Shown: piece after piece, positions 7,057-13,748 of the stretch
Layout: the number at the start of each line of letters is the position of its first letter
Numbering within the stretch: position 1 is the first letter of the stretch
Origin: Candidatus Dadabacteria bacterium UBA1144
GTDB taxonomy: Bacteria > Desulfobacterota_D > UBA1144
Direction of reading: 5' to 3'
DNA length: 21,436 nucleotides
NCBI GenBank assembly: GCA_002311855.1
Contig: DCAB01000021.1
Location: 1 to 21,436, forward strand
Notes under the pieces: generated by a model
What the model saw: only the letters and a program-made list of their open reading frames with translations
What the model was told of the DNA's origin: nothing
Database searches by the model: none
Made by a program: the position numbers and the translations under genes

Positions 7057-8361
7057 ATGGAAAAAATAAGAAAAAAGATTTTCGAAATGGTAAAGAATGA
7101 GTACGAAGGTATAGAGAAGAAAAAATTTATACCAGGAAAAACACGTGTCCCGGTCTCTGGAAGAACTTACGATTATACCGACATCAACTCATTGATTGAC
7201 TCGGCGCTAGACTTCTGGCTAACTACTGGGAGATTCAATGCTTCATTTGAAGAAAAGTTGAGTAAAATTATAAAAGTAAAAAATGTAACCACTTGTAACT
7301 CTGGGTCTTCGGCCAATCTTTTAGCATTCTCCTCATTAACATCTCATCTCTTGAAAAATTCTTCTTTAAAACCTGGAGATGAAGTAATTACCCTCGCTAC
7401 AAGTTTTCCAACTACCGTGAATCCAATTTTGCAACACAATTGTACCCCTGTATTTATTGATATAGATATTCCAACCTACAATATCGACTGTGAGAAAATA
7501 GAGGGTGCGATATCAAAAAAGACCAGGGCTATATCTATTGCTCATACATTAGGCAATCCTTGCAATCTGGATAAAGTTTTAGCAATTACGAAAAAATACA
7601 ATCTATTTTTTATAGAAGATTGCTGTGATGCACTTGGTTCTCAATATGATGGTAAACATGTTGGAAGCTTTGGCGATATAGGAACTTTAAGTTTTTACCC
7701 CGCGCATCATATTACGATGGGTGAAGGAGGAGCTGTATTTACCAACAGGAAATTGTTAAACAAAGCAATTCGATCAATTAGGGATTGGGGAAGAGATTGT
7801 TGGTGTGAAACTGGATGCGATAATACTTGTGGAGTCAGATTCAATTGGAAAGCAGGAGATTTACCGCATGGATACGATCACAAATACATTTATTCACATT
7901 TAGGATATAATCTGAAAATAACAGATATGCAGGCCTCTGTTGGTCTAGCACAAATTAAACATCTAAATAAATTTATAAAAAGTAGAAAGGCAAATTTCTC
8001 AAAGATTTACAATAATCTCAAAGATCTGGAAGAATTCATCATCCTTCCACAGGCTACGGATAAATCTGATCCTTCTTGGTTTGGCTTTCCAATCTCTTTG
8101 AGAAAGAACAAGCATTTCACAAGAAAAGATCTTTTGGAATTTTTGACCAAATCAAAAATCGACACCAGGCTTTTGTTTGCTGGCAACATAACAAAGCAAC
8201 CGTATATGAAAAATAGAAAATTTAGAGTCCCTTTCAAATTGCCTAACACAGACTTTGTTATGAATAACACTTTTTGGCTTGGTACTTTCCCAGGTATAAA
8301 CGATTCCATGATAGATTATATGTCAGAACACATAAACCAATTTTTTAAGAAAAATTTATAA
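7057..8361 (+). CDS. rfbH: RfbH/DdhC-like CDP-4-keto-6-deoxyglucose 3-dehydrase (E1), [2Fe-2S]/PMP
   Basis: The 434-residue protein belongs to the DegT/DnrJ/EryC1/StrS aminotransferase fold but carries the E1 dehydrase hallmarks. The Schiff-base lysine is replaced by His in YPAHHITMGEGG (His217-His218). The cluster ligands follow the exact C-X57-C-X1-C-X7-C spacing known from E1: Cys190, Cys248, Cys250 and Cys258. The segment DWGRDCWC...DNTCG and the later GYDHKYIYSHLGYNLK block match the family. Known E1 enzymes use pyridoxamine phosphate to remove the C3 hydroxyl of CDP-4-keto-6-deoxyglucose, with a separate ferredoxin-type reductase (E3) delivering electrons. The product feeds 3,6-dideoxyhexoses or, with YerE, yersiniose. 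The cytidylyltransferase, 4,6-dehydratase and reductase genes are not in the window. Nearby ThDP enzymes suggest a branched-sugar route. Confidence 0.93.
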   Translation: MEKIRKKIFEMVKNEYEGIEKKKFIPGKTRVPVSGRTYDYTDINSLIDSALDFWLTTGRFNASFEEKLSKIIKVKNVTTCNSGSSANLLAFSSLTSHLLKNSSLKPGDEVITLATSFPTTVNPILQHNCTPVFIDIDIPTYNIDCEKIEGAISKKTRAISIAHTLGNPCNLDKVLAITKKYNLFFIEDCCDALGSQYDGKHVGSFGDIGTLSFYPAHHITMGEGGAVFTNRKLLNKAIRSIRDWGRDCWCETGCDNTCGVRFNWKAGDLPHGYDHKYIYSHLGYNLKITDMQASVGLAQIKHLNKFIKSRKANFSKIYNNLKDLEEFIILPQATDKSDPSWFGFPISLRKNKHFTRKDLLEFLTKSKIDTRLLFAGNITKQPYMKNRKFRVPFKLPNTDFVMNNTFWLGTFPGINDSMIDYMSEHINQFFKKNL

Positions 8362-8381
8362 GACTGCGTATTCCTTTAAAA

Positions 8382-9077
8382 CTAATCCAATTCATACTTG
8401 CCTTTGTAATCTTTTTTAAGCTCCGGTCTTTGATTAGTCTTAGAAAGGAAATAGTTCCCGATTACCAATATATCAATATTTGTTCCCATGAAACAATTAA
8501 AAGCATCCTCTGGGGTGCATACTATTGGCTCACCTCTAACATTAAAAGACGTATTAATAACAACTGGGCAATCATTTACGTCTTTGAGCTTTCGTATCAA
8601 ATCATAAAATATCGAATTGGTTTCTTTGGTTACCGTTTGTATTCTTGCTGAATAATCCACATGGGTTACAGCTGGAATTGTCGATCTTGAGACATTTAAT
8701 CTCTCAATTCCAAGAAGAGAATCCTTTTTGTCATCAATATTAATAATTCTATTTTTGTGTAAAACGTATGCTACTGAAGTCTCAATTTCTCTATTTGGCA
8801 CATAAGTCCAAAATTTCGTAGGGGGATCTGTATTGAGCAAAGTAATTCTGAAAGAATTATTCGAAATAAATTGAAATCTATTTTCCCAGTAATAACTATT
8901 GTTCTTAAGAAAGAAGAAGCCAAAAACTTCTATGAGAAAAAATGCGACAAGAAGAATTTTTATAGTCAGAATTATTTTTTTAGTTAGATATTTACCAAAA
9001 TCAATAACTGGTTTTATTCTTATATTTCTTGTTCTGCTTAAAATCTTTTTGAACATACAAGCAAGTAATTGTATCAC
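8382..9077 (-). pseudogene. Chimera: SGNH-hydrolase-like membrane N-terminus fused to carbamoyltransferase C-terminus
   Basis: The first ~105 residues have a basic start, one transmembrane helix (about 36-57) and FWTYVPNREIETSVAYV, a pattern seen at the start of membrane-anchored SGNH/GDSL-type proteins; no GDS catalytic block follows. From about residue 107 the sequence is the C-terminus of a NodU/CmcH O-carbamoyltransferase: RSTIPAVTHVDYSARIQTV, then PVVINTSFNVRGEPIV, then TPEDAF...DILVIGNYFLSK. That family is normally about 550-600 residues, so most of it, including the Kae1-like N-terminal catalytic part, is missing. The join falls near 8745-8765. This looks like a deletion between two adjacent genes that happened to keep the frame; it is probably non-functional. 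A GTG at 9077 opens the frame; an ATG at 9056 is an alternative start. Confidence 0.7.
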
Positions 9078-9089
9078 TTTTTATGCATG

Positions 9090-9118
9090 TAGACAGCGGT
9101 GATTTTAGATTATATATT
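9090..9118 (+). promoter_or_regulatory. Promoter of the GT2 gene, predicted leaderless transcript
   Basis: TAGACA (9090-9095), a 17-nt spacer and TATATT (9113-9118) match the -35/-10 consensus at 5 and 5 of 6 positions with optimal spacing. Six nt then separate the -10 box from ATG 9125, which places the start of transcription on the A of the start codon. There is no Shine-Dalgarno for this ATG. Confidence 0.5.
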
Positions 9119-9124
9119 AAAGCT

Positions 9125-10054
9125 ATGAGTTTGATTTCAGTCGTAATACCTTGTTATAACGAAGAAGATAATGTGGTAAACATTGCAGATAAAACCAGAG
9201 AAATATTTAAGTCCGAACTTCCAAATGATGATTATGAAATTATTTTTATAGACAATGGATCGTCAGACAAGACAATAGAGAGAATCAAAACTATGTGTTC
9301 CGCCGATAAAAAAATAAAACTTATCGCTAATGTAAAGAATTATGGTCAATTGATTTCTCCTTACTATGGCATGTTGCAGGCAAATGGAGATGCCATAATA
9401 CCCATGGTTTGTGACTTCCAAGATCCTCCGGAAAATATCCCATCTCTAGTTGAAAAATGGAAAAAAGGAAAAAAAATCGTACTAGCAATTCCTAAAAAAA
9501 CAAAAGAGGGCTATACTTTATTTAAGAAAATTTACTACAAATTAATAAATTTTTTTGCACGAGAAGAACAAATACCCAATTTTCATTCTTATGGAATTTA
9601 CGATAGGGAAGTACAGGAAGCCTTAGCTAGACTAAATGATAAAAGTCCTTATTTCAGAGGACAAATACTTGAGCTAAATTTTGAAAAAGAATTAGTTTAC
9701 TATACTCCTAATAAAAGGGAGTCAGGCAAATCAACAAATAATTTCTTTTCACTTTATACCGTCGCGATTGAAGGGCTTGTTTCAACTTCCATAATCCCAT
9801 TGCGTCTTGTCTCACTAATTGGTTTATTTTCTTCACTGATTACCATACTAGTAGGAGTTTCTTATTTTCTTTACAAAATACTACACTGGGATACTTTCGA
9901 AATGGGAATGGCCCCTTGGGTAATCGCCCTGTTTCTATTCGCCTCTGTGCAACTTTTTTTTCTTGGTCTTATTGGTGAATACTTATTAATTAATCAATTC
10001 AAAAACCAGGCTAGTCCTTTTGTAGTCGAGAAAGAACGAATTAATTTCGGCTAA
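9125..10054 (+). CDS. GT2 glycosyltransferase, GtrB/ArnC/DPM1 type with two C-terminal helices
   Basis: A GT-A nucleotide-sugar domain comes first: SVVIPCYNEEDNV at residues 5-17, FIDNGSSDKT, and the acidic metal-binding CDFQDPPE near residues 95-102, matching the DLQDPPE of GtrB. KRESGKSTNNFF corresponds to the conserved KRxxGxS loop next to the membrane. Two transmembrane helices (about 230-255 and 265-290) follow. Such enzymes transfer a sugar from a nucleotide donor to undecaprenyl phosphate at the cytoplasmic face, for later use by a GT-C transferase. Large GT-C-like proteins in this window could be such partners (inference). ATG 9125 is chosen over an upstream ATG at 9083 because the strand starting SLISVVIPCYN is the usual N-terminus. 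A methyltransferase gene follows after 7 nt. Confidence 0.9.
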   Translation: MSLISVVIPCYNEEDNVVNIADKTREIFKSELPNDDYEIIFIDNGSSDKTIERIKTMCSADKKIKLIANVKNYGQLISPYYGMLQANGDAIIPMVCDFQDPPENIPSLVEKWKKGKKIVLAIPKKTKEGYTLFKKIYYKLINFFAREEQIPNFHSYGIYDREVQEALARLNDKSPYFRGQILELNFEKELVYYTPNKRESGKSTNNFFSLYTVAIEGLVSTSIIPLRLVSLIGLFSSLITILVGVSYFLYKILHWDTFEMGMAPWVIALFLFASVQLFFLGLIGEYLLINQFKNQASPFVVEKERINFG

Positions 10055-10061
10055 AAACTAA

Positions 10062-10673
10062 ATGATTTTTAACCATAGCAACTTCAGCATAATCAACGAA
10101 AACTCGCTCGTTTCAAATATCACGTCATTACTTGGGTCTACGGATAGATTAAATTTTATGGATTTTGGTTGCGGGATTGCTTCATTGTACGAAAAAATCC
10201 CTAATAAAAATTTTATATTATTTGATAAAAACAAAGACGTACTGAGATTGCACGACAAAAAGAAAGAGCCTAATATTTGTACAATACATTCATTAGATGA
10301 GTTGCTGCTCAATGAAATAAAACCAGATATCGTTTTATTAAATAGCGTTATTCAATATATAAAAAAAGAAAATCTATTGGAAATAATTAATTTCTTTATC
10401 TCAAACTTTCCCCATATAAAATTAATCATATCAGATATACCGGTTCACAATAGGTTCGTTGAATTCTTGCTTCTTTTTGTAACAAATACGAAAGATATTT
10501 TTACCATATACAGTGATATATTCACAAATATATCAAATAAGGATTATAAAGATTTGGATTTTATAACATACGACAAGGAATTTTTTCAATCTATAGAGGG
10601 AACAAATATAGAAATAAAGAAAAATTTTTATTTATTTAAAACCAGATATTCAATTTTAATTACCAAAGACTAA
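10062..10673 (+). CDS. Small class I SAM-dependent methyltransferase
   Basis: The 203-residue protein contains a class I methyltransferase core. Motif I is LNFMDFGCGIAS (about residues 30-41), an acidic residue ends strand 2 (FILFDKNKD) and the motif IV-like segment is DIVLLNSVIQYI. It is short and lacks extra domains, so it likely acts on a small or exposed acceptor such as a sugar hydroxyl. It starts 7 nt after the glycosyltransferase stop and is almost certainly cotranscribed with it. It ends 13 nt before the convergent ThDP gene stop; no terminator hairpin was seen between them. Confidence 0.75.
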   Translation: MIFNHSNFSIINENSLVSNITSLLGSTDRLNFMDFGCGIASLYEKIPNKNFILFDKNKDVLRLHDKKKEPNICTIHSLDELLLNEIKPDIVLLNSVIQYIKKENLLEIINFFISNFPHIKLIISDIPVHNRFVEFLLLFVTNTKDIFTIYSDIFTNISNKDYKDLDFITYDKEFFQSIEGTNIEIKKNFYLFKTRYSILITKD

Positions 10674-10686
10674 GTAATAATTAGGA

Positions 10687-12486
10687 TCAGATTTTTATTG
10701 GTTTCACAATCATGTTCTCCAAAAATTCTTTTTCATCCAAGAACGGGTACATATCTTCTAGAGGTGTAGAGACCATGCTTCCATCATCTAAAGTTTTTGT
10801 AGCAGCTGTGGGTATTATTTCCTGTTCAGTTTGGCATATAACTTCAAGAATTGCAGGGCCTTTGAAGCTTTTTAACCACTCAAGACAAGTCCCTAGCATC
10901 TTTGCTTTTGATACTTTTTTGAATGGTAACCCATATGCCTTTGCAATCTTAGATGTATTAGGGAAAGTTAATCCGCTCTCAGGTCCAGCACCAATTTTTC
11001 TACCTTCAAAGAATCTGTTCTGGGTAGATTTGATAGATAAATAGCCACTATTATTCCATATTATCAATTTAATATTGGGTTTAAAATTAGCTAATGTTTG
11101 GAGTTCTTGAATATTGAGTTGGAACGACCCATCACCTGTAATACCAAATACCATTTTATCTTTTGCCGCATATGCAACACCAATAGTACAAGGTAGAGTG
11201 AAACCCATTTCCATTTGACCACCAGACATAAGAAATCTTTGGCCTTTTTTTACCAATACAGATTGAGCCGAAGCATAGCCAGACGATCCTGCATCAGCCA
11301 CGATTATTGAATTTTTCGTAGTATGTTTATTAAAAATTTCGTAAAAATGATACAAATTGATTCCTTCTTTATCATCTCTTTGATATTCATCGCAAACTGG
11401 CCATTTTTTTCTCCAATACATACATTTATTTAACCAATCCTTCCAATTTGATTTTAATTGTGGAAGTTTTGGTATTAACAAAGAAAGATCTTGATGTATG
11501 AATTTATCGATTTTAATTGTTCCTTTGCGGTGTTCTTCTTTGTTTATATCTACCACACAAACTTTTGCTTCTCTCGCAAAAGTTTGGTATTCAAAACCAG
11601 TCAAAGGGACACTCATTCTACAACCTAAAGCAATTACTAAATCTGAATTTTGAACTGCAAAATTTGCTGCTCTGTTACCTTTTGTTCCCAATGTACCAAT
11701 ATGATATTTATGTGAATTTGGAAATATATCTATTCCTAAATAAGAAGAAGTAACAGGAATTTTCCAGTTCTTAATCAATGCCTCAAATTCTTTTTCTACT
11801 TTAGCTAATCTAATTCCATTACCAATAATAATCACTGGCCGTTTAGAGTTTTTCAGAAGAGTAACAATGGTTTTAATATTAGAATCTAATGTATTTAGGA
11901 ATTTTTTTTCTTTATTATTTTTTTTGAAATTCCATCTCTGTTTTGGTACGGGAGCTCTTTGTACATCTAGGGGTATATCTAACCAAATAGGTCCAGGGCA
12001 GCCTGAAATTGCGATTTTGTAAGCTTTCCTTAGTTCATCATATATACTTTCGGGATCATTAATCATTTTTGCATATTTCGTTATGCTCTCGACGACTGAA
12101 ACAATATCAGCTTCTTGCACTCCAAAGTTTCTAAGTTGTATAGGTTTTATATTTCTCGAAGTCTCTTTTCTTTTCACTTGACCAGAGATATAAATACAGG
12201 GCAAATTGTCTTGCCAAGCGTCCAAGAGCCCAGTAATAGTATTTGTTGCTCCACATCCTGTAGTAACCATTGCCGCTCCAAGATCATTTTTCATTTTAGA
12301 ATAACCTACAGCAGCCATGGCACTTGCTTGCTCATGATGATTGAAAACAGTAGTAATTTCTTTTGATCTTAGTGCGAGAGCATCATTTAAGAACATTGCT
12401 CCTCCACCCATAAGACCAAAGACGGTATCCACCCCTCTGTCAATCAAGAAGTCAACTATTACATCGGCTACACGTAATTTCTTCAT
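10687..12486 (-). CDS. ThDP-dependent acetolactate-synthase/YerE-like carboligase or decarboxylase
   Basis: The 599-residue protein has the three-domain layout of the acetolactate synthase family: PYR domain with the activating Glu52 (FNHHEQASAMAA), a central domain (about 200-340) and a PP domain with the ThDP motif GDGS (451-454)...WNNSGY (477-482). Members include ALS, oxalyl- and phenylpyruvate-type decarboxylases and YerE, the yersiniose enzyme that adds an acetaldehyde unit from pyruvate to a CDP-3,6-dideoxy-4-ketohexose. The stretch after the NN motif (SIKSTQNRFFEG) differs from canonical housekeeping ALS as I know it. The gene begins 1 nt after the aminotransferase stop, so the two are translationally coupled. 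A role in branched-sugar synthesis is inferred from the RfbH-like neighbour; a plain biosynthetic 2-ketoacid role cannot be excluded. No separate ALS regulatory subunit is present. Confidence 0.87.
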   Translation of the reverse strand: MKKLRVADVIVDFLIDRGVDTVFGLMGGGAMFLNDALALRSKEITTVFNHHEQASAMAAVGYSKMKNDLGAAMVTTGCGATNTITGLLDAWQDNLPCIYISGQVKRKETSRNIKPIQLRNFGVQEADIVSVVESITKYAKMINDPESIYDELRKAYKIAISGCPGPIWLDIPLDVQRAPVPKQRWNFKKNNKEKKFLNTLDSNIKTIVTLLKNSKRPVIIIGNGIRLAKVEKEFEALIKNWKIPVTSSYLGIDIFPNSHKYHIGTLGTKGNRAANFAVQNSDLVIALGCRMSVPLTGFEYQTFAREAKVCVVDINKEEHRKGTIKIDKFIHQDLSLLIPKLPQLKSNWKDWLNKCMYWRKKWPVCDEYQRDDKEGINLYHFYEIFNKHTTKNSIIVADAGSSGYASAQSVLVKKGQRFLMSGGQMEMGFTLPCTIGVAYAAKDKMVFGITGDGSFQLNIQELQTLANFKPNIKLIIWNNSGYLSIKSTQNRFFEGRKIGAGPESGLTFPNTSKIAKAYGLPFKKVSKAKMLGTCLEWLKSFKGPAILEVICQTEQEIIPTAATKTLDDGSMVSTPLEDMYPFLDEKEFLENMIVKPIKI

Positions 12487-12487
12487 A

Positions 12488-13657
12488 TTATTTAAAAAGT
12501 ATCTTAAGTCTACTTAGTGCTTCTTTTATATTTTTCTGCGATGTAGAATAACACATTCTTATATATCCTTCCCCATTTGCACCGAAATTATTACCAGGTA
12601 GGACTCCAATACCAATTTTTCCTAATACATATTCAGAGAATTCATCGCTCGTCATACCAGTTTCTTTTATATTTGGAAAAACGTACATTGCTCCGCCTGG
12701 GTCAACACAACTAATTCCATTAATATCATTAAGACCTTCTACGAGTATATTCTTTCTATCAAAATATTCTTTTTTCATTTTTACTAATCCAGACTGATCA
12801 CCATTGATTGCTTCTAATCCTGCTATTTGGCAGAAAGGAGGTGTGCAGGACGATAGAGTTTCAACAACTAGACCCATTTTAGTAATTACTTCAGATGGGC
12901 CAATAGCAATACCTATTCTCCATCCAGTCATAGAGAAAGCCTTACTTAGTCCGTTAATTATAATGGTTCGTTCTTTGCATTCATCTAACGTAGAGGGGCT
13001 AAAAAAACTTTTTTCTGAATCGAATATAAGTCGCGAATATACTTCGTCAGTTAGTAGGTACAAATTCTTCCTATCAGCAATTTTTGCAACCTCAAGCAAT
13101 TCTTCCTTTGTCATAACAGAGCCCGTTGGATTTGCAGGAGAATTGATTATTAACAATCTGGTTTTATTTGTAATCTTTGATTCCAAATCATCAGGAGAGA
13201 GTCTAAAATTATTTTTTTCATGTACAGGGACAAATACAGTTTCAGCTCCGACAAAATTTGCAGCTGATGTGTAAGTCGGAAAACCTGGATCTGGAATAAT
13301 AACTTCTTCTCCAGGATTAACCAATGTAGATATAGCAAGAAAGATAATATAATTTGCTCCAGGAGTCACAAGAACTTGATCAATGCTTGGCTCAAAGCCT
13401 CTAGATAATTTAGTTGTAAGCTGTGCCGCTTCTCTTAGTTCCCTAATTCCCATCGAGTTAACATAGTGGGTATTACCTTCTCGTATACTCTTTATTGCGG
13501 CTTCGCTTATGTTGGTAGGAGTAGGAAAATCAGGATCTCCTAATTCAAAATGCAAAATTTGTTTACCTTGTTTTTCTAAATCTTCAATTTTGGACAGCAT
13601 GCGGAACATCGGTTGCCCTATTAGGTTTTGAGCCGCTGTAGAAAAACGTTTCGACAT
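12488..13657 (-). CDS. Class I PLP-dependent aminotransferase (AspC/AAT-like)
   Basis: The 389-residue protein has all fold type I aminotransferase landmarks: NPTG (176-179), TDEVYSRL (203-210) and the PLP lysine Lys239 in LSKAFSMTGWR. A C-terminal YIRMCYS provides the carboxylate-binding Arg. Length and motifs fit subgroup I-gamma aspartate/aromatic/alanine-type aminotransferases, for which substrate cannot be read from sequence. Its stop is 1 nt from the start of the ThDP enzyme, so a joint pathway is likely: it may supply or remove the 2-ketoacid (such as pyruvate) used by the ThDP enzyme. The 91-nt gap before it is shared with the divergent membrane protein gene at 13749. Confidence 0.92.
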   Translation of the reverse strand: MSKRFSTAAQNLIGQPMFRMLSKIEDLEKQGKQILHFELGDPDFPTPTNISEAAIKSIREGNTHYVNSMGIRELREAAQLTTKLSRGFEPSIDQVLVTPGANYIIFLAISTLVNPGEEVIIPDPGFPTYTSAANFVGAETVFVPVHEKNNFRLSPDDLESKITNKTRLLIINSPANPTGSVMTKEELLEVAKIADRKNLYLLTDEVYSRLIFDSEKSFFSPSTLDECKERTIIINGLSKAFSMTGWRIGIAIGPSEVITKMGLVVETLSSCTPPFCQIAGLEAINGDQSGLVKMKKEYFDRKNILVEGLNDINGISCVDPGGAMYVFPNIKETGMTSDEFSEYVLGKIGIGVLPGNNFGANGEGYIRMCYSTSQKNIKEALSRLKILFK

Positions 13658-13690
13658 CTAAATATTACTATAATGGACCATGAGTAAATA

Positions 13691-13699
13691 TGCTATATT
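13691..13699 (+). promoter_or_regulatory. Possible extended -10 promoter for the tandem membrane-protein genes
   Basis: TGC-TATATT (13691-13699) is an extended -10 element about 50 nt ahead of ATG 13749. No -35 match lies at the right distance. AAGGAAG at 13728-13734 is a Shine-Dalgarno-like run but sits 14 nt from the start, further than usual. Confidence 0.3.
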
Positions 13700-13748
13700 G
13701 ATAGGTGAAAAATGCTTAGGGGTTGATAAGGAAGACAAATAACAATAA

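Noticed and set aside
8007..8309. Minus-strand frame of 100 codons
   Set aside because: Antisense inside the RfbH-like gene, whose motifs and length are intact.
10674..10686. Terminator between the methyltransferase and ThDP gene
   Set aside because: No inverted repeat with a T run was found in the 13-nt gap.
12804..13274. Plus-strand frame of 156 codons
   Set aside because: Lies wholly antisense to the well-supported aminotransferase and has no recognisable motif; it is a shadow frame.
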